Source: DASZHJ01 sp035581425 | GTDB lineage: Bacteria; Pseudomonadota; Alphaproteobacteria; ATCC43930; CGMCC-115725 | NCBI GenBank assembly: GCA_035581425.1 | Contig: DATJVP010000090.1 | Coordinates: 1 to 64,000, forward strand | Direction: 5' to 3' | DNA length: 64,000 nucleotides | In this document: positions 45,080 through 54,061 of the stretch, piece after piece | How the letters are laid out: the number at the start of each line of letters is the position of its first letter | How positions within the stretch are numbered: the stretch's first letter is position 1 | Notes under the pieces: model-generated | Told to the model about the DNA's origin: nothing | The model's input: the letters and a program-made list of their open reading frames with translations, nothing else | The model's database searches: none | Position numbers and translations under genes: made by a program

Positions 45080-47305
45080 TCAGGCGAAGCGATTGGATTT
45101 CGGGAAACCGGCGGGAACGATGCGGCCTGACTGCGCACGCGCGCCCTGCCAGGCCCGGAGGTCGGTCTCGGTCCGCGTCTGGTCGCCCCGGCGCCAAGTG
45201 AGGCCCGCGGCGAGGTTGAAGACCTTGAGATCGGAGAGACCGCCCTCCTTGTAGCGCTGCAAGATAACGCCGCGCCCGCGCGTCATCTCCGGCGCTTCCG
45301 AGAGCGGGAAGAGCAGTAGCTTCCGATTCTCGCCGACCGCCGCCACCGTGTCGCCTGCGACGGGCACCGCCGCACGCGCGACGGCGCCGTCACCGAGATT
45401 GAGGATCTGCTTCCCGCCGCGGGTCTGGGCGACCGCCTCCTCCGCCGCCACGACGAAGCCGCGCCCGTCGCTCGAGCCCACGAGGAGCTTGAGCCCCGGA
45501 CGATGCGGCAGGATGGCCACTACGTCATGCTCGTTCCCGAGCTCGATCATTAGCCGCACCGGCTCGCCGTGACCGCGCCCGCCCGGGAGCTTGTCGATCC
45601 CGAGCGTGTAGAAGCGACCGTTGGTCGCGAAGAGCAGGAGTTTGTCCGTTGTCTCCGCTTCGACCGCAAAGCGGGCGGCGTCGCCCTCCTTGTATTTGAG
45701 CTCGCCGAGCGCCGCGCCATGTCCTTTGACGACGCGGATCCAGCCCTTCTCCGAGCAGATTACGGTGCAGGGCTCGCGCTCCACCAGCGCTTCCACTGGG
45801 ACGCGCACCTCCGCGGGCGGCGAGCCGATCTCGGTGCGCCGGCACCCGAGCTGCGTATCCGGCCCGAACTGCTTCCGAATCTCCGCAATATCCGCGGAGA
45901 CTGTCTTCCATTGCCGTTTGTCATCGCCGAGCAAGCCCTTCAAGTCCTTCGCCTCGGCCGCAAGCGCCTCGATCTCCTTGCGGATAGCGATCTCCTCGAG
46001 TTTGCGCAGCGCGCGCAGGCGAAGATTGAGGATCGCCTCGCTCTGGACATCGTTGAGCTTGAAGCGCCGCATCAGCTCGGCCTTGGGATCGTCGCTCTCG
46101 CGGATGATCTTGATGACCTTGTCGAGATTGAGATAGACGACCATCTGCCCGCGAAGGATTTCGTCGCGGCGGGCGATCTCGTCGAGGCGGAAGCGCGTGC
46201 GACGCTGCAGGACGACGCGGCGATGGTCGAGGAAGGCCTGCAGCGCTTCCTTGAGCGTCATCACCCGCGGCACGCCCTGGGCGTCGAGTACGTTGAGGTT
46301 GAGCGGCACGCGCGTTTCGAGCTCGGTCGCGCGGAAGAGCGATTCCATCAGCACCGCCGCCTCGACGTTCCGGCTCTTGGGCTCCAACACCAGGCGCACG
46401 ATGTCCGTGGATTCGTCGCGCACGTCCGCGAGGAGCGGCAGCTTCTTCTCCTCGAGCAGCGTTGCGATGCGCTCGACCAGGCGCGATTTCTGCACCTGAT
46501 AGGGAATTTCCGTCACCACGATCTGGTAGACGCCGCGCGAAAGCGTCTCCTCACGCCAACGCGCGCGCAGACGGAAGCTGCCGCGGCCGGTGTTGTAAGC
46601 CTCGCGCACGACCTCGGGCGCCTCGACCAGCATCCCGCCGGTCGGGAAATCGGGGCCCTTCACATGCTTCAGGAGTTCGTCGAGGGAGGTCCGCGGGTGC
46701 TTTGCAAGCTGGATCAGCGCGTCGCAGAGCTCTGCCACGTTGTGCGGCGGGATGCTCGTGGCCATGCCGACGGCGATGCCGCTGGCCCCATTCGCAAGCA
46801 GGTTCGGGAAGCGCGCGGGCAGCACCAGCGGCTCCTGCGCCTCGCCGTCGTAGGTCGGGCGGAAATCGACGGTGTTCTCGTCGATCCCCTGCAGGAGCGC
46901 TTGCGCAACCGCGGTGAGACGGCTCTCGGTGTAGCGCATGGCCGCGGCGTTATCGCCGTCGACGTTGCCGAAATTCCCCTGGCCGTCGACGAGCGGGTAG
47001 CGCTGAGCGAAATCCTGCGCCATCCGCACCATCGCCTCATAGACGGGGTCGTTGCCGTGTGGATGGTATTTGCCGATGACGTCGCCGACGACGCGCGCGC
47101 TCTTCTTGTAGCCCGAGCCGGGTTCGAGCCTGAGCTCGCGCATGGCGTAGAGAATGCGCCGGTGCACCGGCTTGAGCCCATCGCGAACATCCGGCAGCGA
47201 GCGCGCGGTGATGGTCGAGAGCGCGTAGGAGAGATAGCGCTCGCCCAGCGCCTCCGCAAAATCCACGTCGCGGATAGCGCCCGCGGGGTTCGAAGGTGGT
47301 GTCAT
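45080..47305 (-). CDS. parC: DNA topoisomerase IV subunit A (ParC)
   Basis: 741-residue cleavage subunit of topoisomerase IV. SYALSTITARSLPDVRDGLK and KPVHRRILYAM open the breakage domain; catalytic Tyr125 lies in AAAMRYTESRL. The quinolone-determining region reads KYHPHGNDPVYEAMV (79-93): at the place of E. coli Ser80 there is Asp86, preceded by Asn85 where Asp is usual; the acidic residue Glu90 is retained. The C-terminal beta-pinwheel is shortened, as usual in ParC, which separates it from GyrA (no GyrA box seen). ATG overlaps the recO stop (ATGA). Confidence 0.95.
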   Translation of the reverse strand: MTPPSNPAGAIRDVDFAEALGERYLSYALSTITARSLPDVRDGLKPVHRRILYAMRELRLEPGSGYKKSARVVGDVIGKYHPHGNDPVYEAMVRMAQDFAQRYPLVDGQGNFGNVDGDNAAAMRYTESRLTAVAQALLQGIDENTVDFRPTYDGEAQEPLVLPARFPNLLANGASGIAVGMATSIPPHNVAELCDALIQLAKHPRTSLDELLKHVKGPDFPTGGMLVEAPEVVREAYNTGRGSFRLRARWREETLSRGVYQIVVTEIPYQVQKSRLVERIATLLEEKKLPLLADVRDESTDIVRLVLEPKSRNVEAAVLMESLFRATELETRVPLNLNVLDAQGVPRVMTLKEALQAFLDHRRVVLQRRTRFRLDEIARRDEILRGQMVVYLNLDKVIKIIRESDDPKAELMRRFKLNDVQSEAILNLRLRALRKLEEIAIRKEIEALAAEAKDLKGLLGDDKRQWKTVSADIAEIRKQFGPDTQLGCRRTEIGSPPAEVRVPVEALVEREPCTVICSEKGWIRVVKGHGAALGELKYKEGDAARFAVEAETTDKLLLFATNGRFYTLGIDKLPGGRGHGEPVRLMIELGNEHDVVAILPHRPGLKLLVGSSDGRGFVVAAEEAVAQTRGGKQILNLGDGAVARAAVPVAGDTVAAVGENRKLLLFPLSEAPEMTRGRGVILQRYKEGGLSDLKVFNLAAGLTWRRGDQTRTETDLRAWQGARAQSGRIVPAGFPKSNRFA

Positions 47306-48072
47306 GTCGATCCAATCGTATCTACGGCCGCTTTCCCGGAGTGTGTCGTCTGGCGCCCGAGTCGGTCAACGAAGCGCGTGCGCGCGGCCGGGAGCTTCCG
47401 CCCATGCGGCAGGAACACCCGGCGTTCCCAGAAGAAACCCGTAAGCGTGAGGGCGTCGGTCAACTCCGAGCCTGTGGGCTCGGCCTCGCCCCCATTCCTG
47501 AGGAAGCCCGGCAAGGGCAAGAGCTGCCCGCGATAGGGCTCTCCGGCCGCGCGCGAGACTGCTTGTCCGGATTTGGGCGAGACGTAGACGAGATCCTCGC
47601 TCGCGCCTGTCGCGGCACAGCGCGCGAGATCGAGACCGAAGCCGAGCTCGGCCAGCAGCTCCAGCTCCCAGCGCGCATAGAGCTCGGTCCAGCCGTGGGC
47701 GCGGTCGAGCGCCTCGAGCAGCGCCGCCAGGCCGTCATAGGCGCGCGGGTGCGGCTCGCGCTCCGGGAGCGCCGCCTCCGCCATCGCCGCCGCAGCCGAT
47801 AGGCAGGCCAGCCGTAGGGGATCGTCGATGACGCGGGCGGCGTATCCCGTCGCGAGCTCTCCCGAGAAAGTGCCGAGCTGCTCCTCGAGCCGCGCGCGCC
47901 ACGTCACCGCGACGCTATTGCCGAGCTGGTAGATCGTGCGGCCCCGGCGGCCCTGGCCGCCGTGGACGAGGCCCGCATGCCGCCCGCGCTCGCGCGTCAG
48001 GAGATGCACGACGAGCGCGCTCTCGCCATGACGTCGCGCCGCCAGCACGATTCCCGTCTCGCTCCACTGCAT
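47302..48072 (-). CDS. recO: DNA repair protein RecO
   Basis: 256 residues from the ATG 48072 (MQWSETGIVLAARRHGESAL). RecO loads RecA at gaps with RecR. N-terminal OB fold with RHAGLVHGGQGRRGRTIYQL, then the helical domain (LACLSAAAAMAEAALPEREP, LLEALDRAHGWTELYARWEL) and CAATGASEDLVYVSPKSG. The zinc cysteines of some RecO proteins are reduced here to a single Cys (ARCAATG). Its order between era and parC is the alphaproteobacterial arrangement. The gene overlaps parC by four bases. Confidence 0.93.
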   Translation of the reverse strand: MQWSETGIVLAARRHGESALVVHLLTRERGRHAGLVHGGQGRRGRTIYQLGNSVAVTWRARLEEQLGTFSGELATGYAARVIDDPLRLACLSAAAAMAEAALPEREPHPRAYDGLAALLEALDRAHGWTELYARWELELLAELGFGLDLARCAATGASEDLVYVSPKSGQAVSRAAGEPYRGQLLPLPGFLRNGGEAEPTGSELTDALTLTGFFWERRVFLPHGRKLPAARTRFVDRLGRQTTHSGKAAVDTIGST

Positions 48073-48082
48073 CGCCCGCCCT

Positions 48083-48994
48083 TCACTCCTCGAAATCGAG
48101 GCCCATGGCCTCGTATCGCTCGCGGTCCTCGGGCCAGCCTTTCTCGACGCGGACGAAGAGGAAGAGATGAACGCGGCGACCAAGCATCGCCTCGAGCTCG
48201 ACGCGGGCGCGGGCGCCGATACGCTTGATCTGCTGGCCGCCCTCGCCGAGCACGATCGCCTTTTGCCCCGGACGTTGGACGAAGATCGTCTGCTCCACGC
48301 GGACGCTGCCGTCCTTGCGATCCTCCCATTTTTCCGTCTCGACGGTAATGGCGTAGGGAAGCTCCTCGTGGAGCTGCAGGAAGATCTGCTCGCGCGTCAC
48401 CTCCGCCGCGAGGAGGCGTTCCGGCAGGTCCGAAAGCTGGTCCTCGGGATAGAGCCAGGGGCCTTCCGGGAGAGCCGCCGCGAGATGCCGCCGCAAGTCC
48501 GGAACGCCGTCGCCGCTGAGACCGGAGATCATGAATATCGGCTCGAATATGCCTTCACGCGCGAAGCGGTCCGTTAGCGCCAGAAGCGACGGGCGCGGGA
48601 CCAGGTCGATCTTGTTGAGGACGAGCAACGCCTTGCGCCCAGCCGAGCGCAGCCGGTCGACGATGCCGCGCGTGTCCGGATCGTCCGGCCGGGTAACGTC
48701 TACGAGGAGCACCACGAGATCGGCGTCCTCCGCTCCTTCCCAGGCCGCGGAGACCATCGCGCGCTCGAGGCGGCGGCCCGCGCGCGGCGCGAAAATGCCG
48801 GGGGTGTCGACGAAGACGATCTGCGTCGCATCCTCGATTGCAATCCCGAGCACACGCCGGCGCGTCGTCTGCACTTTCGGCGAGACGATCGAGACCTTGG
48901 CGCCGACGAGCGCGTTGAGGAGCGTCGATTTCCCGGCATTGGGCGCGCCGATCAACGCGACGTAGCCGCAGCGCCGGGGCGCAGCCTCGCTCAT
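48083..48994 (-). CDS. era: GTPase Era
   Basis: 303-residue GTPase that binds 16S rRNA and is essential for 30S assembly. Start at the ATG 48994, overlapping the rnc stop. G1 GAPNAGKS (16-23), G2 SPKVQTTRRRVLG, G3 DTPGIF, G4 NKIDLV, then the C-terminal KH domain with AITVETEKWEDRKDG, VLGEGGQQIKRIGARAR and LGRRVHLFLFVRVEKGW. Length is normal. The frame is open upstream through rnc but only the ATG start matches the family. Confidence 0.95.
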   Translation of the reverse strand: MSEAAPRRCGYVALIGAPNAGKSTLLNALVGAKVSIVSPKVQTTRRRVLGIAIEDATQIVFVDTPGIFAPRAGRRLERAMVSAAWEGAEDADLVVLLVDVTRPDDPDTRGIVDRLRSAGRKALLVLNKIDLVPRPSLLALTDRFAREGIFEPIFMISGLSGDGVPDLRRHLAAALPEGPWLYPEDQLSDLPERLLAAEVTREQIFLQLHEELPYAITVETEKWEDRKDGSVRVEQTIFVQRPGQKAIVLGEGGQQIKRIGARARVELEAMLGRRVHLFLFVRVEKGWPEDRERYEAMGLDFEE

Positions 48995-49701
48995 GCCGAG
49001 CGACCGCGCCCTAAAGCCAGCTGGCGCAGGAGCACGGCTGCCGCCGCGGCCTCTGCCGCGCGCTTTGAGCCACCGGTCGCGGTCGCGGGCTCCGCGCCCT
49101 CGACCCGGACGGAGACCGTAAAGATGCGCTTGTGGGCGGGGCCCTCGACCGCCACGGTCTCGTAGACCGGAAGCCCGCGGCCCCTCCCCTGCGCCCATTC
49201 CTGGAGCTCGGTCTTTGGATCGCGCGGCGGGGTCGCGCTCGCCTCGAGGAGCGGCGCCCAGTTACGGCTCACAAAGCTGCGCGCGGCCTCAAGGCCTCCG
49301 TCGAGAAAAAGCGCCGCGATCACTGCCTCCAGAGCGTCCGCGAGCACGCTGCCATTCTCGCGCGCTCCCGCCTGGCCCTCGCCTTGGGACACCCGGACGA
49401 AGCCGGCAAGACCGAAGCCGCGTGCGACTTCGATCAGCGCCTCGCGCCGAACCAGGCTCGCATGCCGGCGCGTAAGCTCGCCTTCTGTCTCGTCGGGAAA
49501 GCGGCGCCAGAGCATCTCCGCCACGATGAGCCCGAGCACGCGGTCGCCCAGGAACTCCAGCCGCTCGTAGCTGCGGTGCGCCTGACCGTGTCGACCTGTC
49601 ATGCTGGGATGCGTGAGCGCCTCAACCAGCAGCGCCGGGGCCGCAAAGCGATGCCCCAGGACCTCGATCAAGGGTTCGAGCGCGGAACCCCCGGAATTCA
49701 T
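48991..49701 (-). CDS. rnc: Ribonuclease III
   Basis: 236-residue double-strand-specific RNase that processes rRNA precursors and mRNA. Catalytic signature ERLEFLGDRVLGLIVAEM with the metal-binding acidic residues, LADALEAVIAALFLDGGLEA with the second Glu, and a C-terminal dsRNA-binding domain (DPKTELQEWAQGRGRGLPVY, GGSKRAAEAAAAAVLL). Gene order lepB-rnc-era is the classic operon; the lepB stop is two bases from the rnc start, and the rnc stop overlaps era. Confidence 0.95.
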   Translation of the reverse strand: MNSGGSALEPLIEVLGHRFAAPALLVEALTHPSMTGRHGQAHRSYERLEFLGDRVLGLIVAEMLWRRFPDETEGELTRRHASLVRREALIEVARGFGLAGFVRVSQGEGQAGARENGSVLADALEAVIAALFLDGGLEAARSFVSRNWAPLLEASATPPRDPKTELQEWAQGRGRGLPVYETVAVEGPAHKRIFTVSVRVEGAEPATATGGSKRAAEAAAAAVLLRQLALGRGRSA

Positions 49702-49702
49702 C

Positions 49703-50521
49703 CTATCCGATCGCCTTGAAGAGCCGCCCCCAGCGGATCGCGAACGGCCATTTCCAGAATTCCCACCAGGAGGCCGAGCCGTCCGTGGAGAAGAAGATGA
49801 ACTCCGCCCGCCCGATGAGGTTCTCCGCCGGCACGAATCCCACGCCGTGTTCGTTGAGCGCGATCCGGCTGTCCGAGGAATTGTCGCGGTTGTCGCCCAT
49901 CATGAAATACATGCCCTGGGGAACCACGTAGACGCAGGTGTTCTCGGGCCCGTTGGGCGAGCGGAATGTGTTGATGGGACAATCCGCCGGCGCGGGCCTG
50001 CTATCGGTGTCGCTCAGCAGAATCGGATGCCGTACGCCGTCCGGCAGGATCTCCTCATATTCCTGGCGCTCGACGCTCGAGGTTCCCTCCTCGTCCGTGA
50101 ACTTCCCGATCCAAGCTCGCTTCGCCGGCACGCCGTTGATGTAGAGGACGCCGCCGGTCACTTGAATTTTGTCGCCGGGCAGGCCGACGAGCCGCTTGAT
50201 GTAGTCGGTCGAGTTGTCGCCGGGCCATTTGAACACGATGACGTCGCCGCGCTTCGGCTGGCTGCCGAAGATGCGCCCGGAGAAGGGCGGCGGCCAGAAC
50301 GGAAAGGAGTAGCGGCTGTACCCGTAGGAGAATTTCGAGACGAAGAGATAATCGCCCACGAGCAAGGTTGGGATCATCGAGCCCGAGGGAATGTTGAAGG
50401 GCTCATAGGCGAAGGTGCGGACGAAGATCGCGATCAAAAGCGCGTAAATGATCGTGCGCAGGATCTCGCCAAATCCGCTGGCCGCGCGAACTTGCTTGTG
50501 GCTGGTAGCCTTGTCTTTCAT
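49703..50521 (-). CDS. lepB: Signal peptidase I
   Basis: 272-residue inner-membrane protease that removes Sec and Tat signal peptides. One N-terminal membrane helix (ILRTIIYALLIAIFVRTFAY), then the nucleophile in IPSGSMIPTLLVGD (Ser48) and the general-base Lys in DYIKRLVGLPGDKIQ; GDNRDNSSDSR is the conserved box E. An inserted loop of about 25 residues with two cysteines follows. Complete, standard length. Same operon as rnc; acpS ends 88 bases upstream. Confidence 0.95.
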   Translation of the reverse strand: MKDKATSHKQVRAASGFGEILRTIIYALLIAIFVRTFAYEPFNIPSGSMIPTLLVGDYLFVSKFSYGYSRYSFPFWPPPFSGRIFGSQPKRGDVIVFKWPGDNSTDYIKRLVGLPGDKIQVTGGVLYINGVPAKRAWIGKFTDEEGTSSVERQEYEEILPDGVRHPILLSDTDSRPAPADCPINTFRSPNGPENTCVYVVPQGMYFMMGDNRDNSSDSRIALNEHGVGFVPAENLIGRAEFIFFSTDGSASWWEFWKWPFAIRWGRLFKAIG

Positions 50522-50609
50522 GAAAGATTCCGTCGCGCGCGGGGCGCGGCTGCTCGGGTGCTAGGGGAAAATCGGACGCGGCAGATGAAGCCCGCGCGCC
50601 CTCTGGAAG

Positions 50610-51029
50610 TCAAGGCTGCCGCTCGCGGGTTGCCACAGGGTCCGCGGATATCACCACCAGCGCGTGGGCGAGCGGCGGCTCGTCGGCGATGGTGAGATCG
50701 AGACGCGCCTGCATGCCCGGCGGCGTCATCGCCTCGAGCCGCGCGCGTGCCGCGCCTTCGAGCACCAGCCCGGGCTGGCCCAGCGGCCGCTCGACGACCC
50801 CGAGATCGCGCCAGCGCACGCCCGCGCGAAAGCCCGTGCCGAGCGCCTTGGCGCAAGCCTCCTTTGCCGCGTAGCGCCGCGCGTAGCTCTCGACGCGGTT
50901 CGCGCGCGCCTCGGATTTCGCGCGCTCCTCCGCGGTGAAGACGCGATCGAGAAAGCGTGCGCCGAAGCGCGCGATCGTGCGCTCGATCCGGCGAACGTCT
51001 ACGAGATCGCTGCCGAGGCCCAGGATCAT
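50610..51029 (-). CDS. acpS: Holo-[acyl-carrier-protein] synthase
   Basis: 139 residues. AcpS transfers 4'-phosphopantetheine from CoA to acyl carrier protein. ILGLGSDLVDVRRIERTI with the metal-binding Asp, FTAEERAKSEARANRVESYA, and YAAKEACAKALGTGFRAG with the catalytic Glu/Lys are intact. The start ATG shares a base with the pdxJ stop (TGATG), so the two are coupled. An 88-base gap to lepB contains no clear signal. Confidence 0.95.
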   Translation of the reverse strand: MILGLGSDLVDVRRIERTIARFGARFLDRVFTAEERAKSEARANRVESYARRYAAKEACAKALGTGFRAGVRWRDLGVVERPLGQPGLVLEGAARARLEAMTPPGMQARLDLTIADEPPLAHALVVISADPVATRERQP

Positions 51030-51793
51030 CAGGCGCTCCGCTGCCCCTGCGCCTCGGAGCGCGCCTTGTCCATGAGCGAGCGCATGCGCTTGATCGCGCT
51101 GTCGAGGCCGCTGAAGATCGCCTCGCCGATCAGGAAGTGGCCGATGTTGAGCTCAACGAGCGTGGGGATTGCCGCGACTGCGGCCACGGTCTCGAAACTG
51201 AGCCCGTGACCCGCGTGGCATTCGAGACCGATCTCCTCCGCATGCGCCGCCGCCTTGACGATCCGCTGGAGCTCGCGCTCGCGCGCCGGCCCTTCCGCCT
51301 CGCAGTAGGCGCCGGTGTGAAGCTCGACCACGGGCGCGCCCAACGCCCTCGCGGCGTCGAGCTGGGCAGGCTCTGGATCGACGAAGAGCGAGACGCGGAT
51401 ACCGGCGGCGCCGAGCTCGCGTGCGAAGATCGCGAGCTCCCTCGCGCCACCCACGGCATCGAGGCCGCCCTCGGTGGTGACCTCCGTGCGCTTCTCCGGC
51501 ACGATGCAGGCCGCGTGCGGCATGTGCCGGAGCGCGATCCCCAGCATCTCCGCGGTCGCGGCCATCTCGAGATTGAGCGGCAGGTCTATCTCGCTCGCCA
51601 GGCGCTCGATGTCCTCGTCGGAAATGTGCCGACGATCCTCGCGCAGGTGCGCGGTGATGCCGTCGGCGCCGGCCTGCGCCGCGAGCCGCGCCGCGCGCAC
51701 GGGGTCCGGATGCCGGATGCCGCGGGCGTTCCGGATCGTCGCGACGTGATCGATGTTAACACCCAATCGAAGGTGGCGCTTCGGCACGGTCAT
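51029..51793 (-). CDS. pdxJ: Pyridoxine 5'-phosphate synthase
   Basis: 254-residue TIM-barrel enzyme of vitamin B6 synthesis. LRLGVNIDHVATIRNARG carries the substrate His, GADGITAHLREDRRHISDED the second conserved block, and ECHAGHGLSFETVAA and ELNIGHFLIGEA the phosphate-binding end. Complete. It lies between the RelA/SpoT homologue (21 bases upstream) and acpS, the usual alphaproteobacterial order. Confidence 0.95.
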   Translation of the reverse strand: MTVPKRHLRLGVNIDHVATIRNARGIRHPDPVRAARLAAQAGADGITAHLREDRRHISDEDIERLASEIDLPLNLEMAATAEMLGIALRHMPHAACIVPEKRTEVTTEGGLDAVGGARELAIFARELGAAGIRVSLFVDPEPAQLDAARALGAPVVELHTGAYCEAEGPARERELQRIVKAAAHAEEIGLECHAGHGLSFETVAAVAAIPTLVELNIGHFLIGEAIFSGLDSAIKRMRSLMDKARSEAQGQRSA

Positions 51794-51814
51794 GGAGCCA
51801 TCCTCCTCGTTTCG

Positions 51815-53968
51815 TCACGCGCGCGCCCGCTCGACCGAGTTGATCGAGGGCGCTGCGCGCAAGGCCGCAATGATGTTGGTGAGATGCTTCACGTCCTGGA
51901 CCTCGATGTCCACGAGAATCTCGAAGAAGTCTTGCGAGCGGTTGGTGATCTTGAGATTAGTTATGTTGCCGAGATGCTTGCCGATGATGGTGGTGAGCGC
52001 GCCGAGGCTTCCGGGCTCGTTTCCGATGGTCACGTTGAGGCGCCCGACATGCGCCTGGTCGGGATCGCCGCTGTTGCTCCACGCGACGTCGAGCCAGCGT
52101 TCCGGCGTGTCCGCGTAGTTCGCGAGCGTTTCGCAATCGATGGTATGGATCGTGACGCCTTTCCCCGTCGTGACGATCCCGACGATGCGGTCGCCGGGAA
52201 GCGGATGACAGCAGCCCGCGAAGTGGAGCGCCATGCCCGGGATGAGACCGCGGATCGGCACCGCGTTATCCGCCGCTTTCCCCTTGCCGCGCCCCTTCGC
52301 CCGCGCCTCCGCGAGCGGCAGCACCTTCTTGGGTTTCGCATCGGGCTTCGGCGGGAAGAGCGCGTGCACGACCTGCTGCCCCGTGTGCATTCCCTCGCCG
52401 ACACTTACGTAGAGATCGTCGACGGTCTCCGCCTGGAACTGCTTCAGCACCGGCTCCAGCGCCTTCTCCGTGTATTCCTGGCTCTCCTGCCGGAAGGCCT
52501 TCTGCACGATGGCGCGGCCGAGATCGAGGTATTGCTGGCGCTGCTGGGTGCGGATGAAGCGTCGGATGCGCGCCCGCGCCTTTCCCGTGACGACGAAGCG
52601 CTCCCAGGTCGGCGAAGGCGTCTGCGCCTTCGAAGTCACGATCTCCACCTGATCGCCATTCTGGAGCGCCGTGCGCAGCGGCACGAGCCTGCCATTGACC
52701 TTTGCGCCGACGGTGGTGTCGCCGATCTCGGAGTGGACGGCGTAAGCAAAATCGACGGGCGTCGATCCCCGCGGCAAGGCGAAGAGATCACCCTTGGGCG
52801 TAAAGCAGAAGACTTGGTCCTGGAACATCTCGAGCCGGGTGTGTTCCAGGAACTCCTCCGGTCCCGAGGCGTGCTCGAGAATATCCAGCAGCTCGCGCAG
52901 CCAGCGATATTGCGGGCCGTCGGTCCTGGGCGCACCGACCTTGTAGCTCCAATGCGCGGCCACGCCGAGCTCAGCCACCTCGTGCATCTCGCGGGTGCGG
53001 ATCTGGATCTCGATGCGCTGCCGCTCCGGGCCGATGATGCCGGTGTGGAGCGAGCGATAGCGGTTGGGCTTCGGCGTCGAGATGTAGTCCTTGAAGCGGC
53101 CGGGAACCACGTGATAGCGGCTGTGGATTGCCCCCAGCGCCTGGTAGCATTGCTCGACCGTGTCGACGACCACACGGAAGGCCATGATGTCCGAGAGCTG
53201 CTCGAAGCCCACGTTCTTGCGCTGCATCTTGCGCCAGATCGAATAGGGCGACTTCTCGCGACCCGTGACCTGAACGTCGATCCCACCCTCCTTGACCGTC
53301 GCCTTCAACTCCGCGATCACGCGCGCGACGAGATCGCCACCCTTCTCGCGCAGGAAGGCGAGGCGCGTGATGATGCCGTCGCGGGCATCCGGGTGGAGCT
53401 CGGCGAAGGCCAGATCCTCGAGCTGGTCCTTCATCTCGTGCATGCCGATGCGCTCGGCGAGCTGAGCGTAGATCTCCATGGTCTCGCGTGCGATGCGCCT
53501 GCGCTTCTCCGGGTCCTTGATGAAGCGGAGCGTGCGCATGTTGTGGAGCCGGTCCGCGAGCTTCACGAGAAGCACGCGGATGTCCTCGGACATCGCGAGC
53601 ACGAGCTTGCGGAAATTTTCGGCCTGCTTGGTCTGGCCCGATTGCAGCTCGACGCGGGAGAGCTTGGTGACGCCGTCGACGAGGCGGCCGATCTCCGGTC
53701 CGAAGACGCGCTCGATCTCGTCGAGGGTCGCCACCGTATCCTCGACGGTGTCGTGCAGCAGTCCCGTCACGATCGAGGAGCTGTCGAGCTTCATTCCCGC
53801 GAGGATGCCCGCGACCTCGACGGGATGAGAGAAATAGGGATCGCCCGAAGCCCGCTTCTGTGTGCCGTGCGCCTTCATGGAGAAGACGTAGGCGCGGTTG
53901 AGCGCGTCCTCGTCCGCCGAAGGATCGTAGGACTTGACCCGCTCCACCAATTCAAATTGCCGCATCAT
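51815..53968 (-). CDS. rsh: Bifunctional (p)ppGpp synthetase/hydrolase, RelA/SpoT homologue
   Basis: 717-residue Rsh enzyme making and degrading the alarmone (p)ppGpp. HD hydrolase domain: FSHPVEVAGILAGMKLDSSS, LLHDTVEDTVATLDEI, AMSEDIRVLLVKLADRLHNM all intact. Synthetase: GREKSPYSIWRKMQRKNVGF, DIMAFRVVVDTVEQCYQALG, YRSLHTGIIGPERQRIEIQI. Then TGS (FCFTPKGDLFALPRGSTPVD) and C-terminal ACT domain. Having one complete Rsh with both activities is typical of alphaproteobacteria. ATG at 53968 or the next codon. Confidence 0.95.
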   Translation of the reverse strand: MMRQFELVERVKSYDPSADEDALNRAYVFSMKAHGTQKRASGDPYFSHPVEVAGILAGMKLDSSSIVTGLLHDTVEDTVATLDEIERVFGPEIGRLVDGVTKLSRVELQSGQTKQAENFRKLVLAMSEDIRVLLVKLADRLHNMRTLRFIKDPEKRRRIARETMEIYAQLAERIGMHEMKDQLEDLAFAELHPDARDGIITRLAFLREKGGDLVARVIAELKATVKEGGIDVQVTGREKSPYSIWRKMQRKNVGFEQLSDIMAFRVVVDTVEQCYQALGAIHSRYHVVPGRFKDYISTPKPNRYRSLHTGIIGPERQRIEIQIRTREMHEVAELGVAAHWSYKVGAPRTDGPQYRWLRELLDILEHASGPEEFLEHTRLEMFQDQVFCFTPKGDLFALPRGSTPVDFAYAVHSEIGDTTVGAKVNGRLVPLRTALQNGDQVEIVTSKAQTPSPTWERFVVTGKARARIRRFIRTQQRQQYLDLGRAIVQKAFRQESQEYTEKALEPVLKQFQAETVDDLYVSVGEGMHTGQQVVHALFPPKPDAKPKKVLPLAEARAKGRGKGKAADNAVPIRGLIPGMALHFAGCCHPLPGDRIVGIVTTGKGVTIHTIDCETLANYADTPERWLDVAWSNSGDPDQAHVGRLNVTIGNEPGSLGALTTIIGKHLGNITNLKITNRSQDFFEILVDIEVQDVKHLTNIIAALRAAPSINSVERARA

Positions 53969-54061
53969 CGCGGGACACCCGCGCGTCGGGCCCCGCGCTC
54001 GCTCAGGCCAAAGGGTGATAGGGCGGAAGGGACCCGGATGCCGCTGCCGCCCGCCATCCCT

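Noticed and set aside
45569..47536. 655-residue rightward open frame antisense to parC
   Set aside because: It mirrors the codon structure of parC on the other strand and has no recognisable domain; typical of GC-rich genomes.
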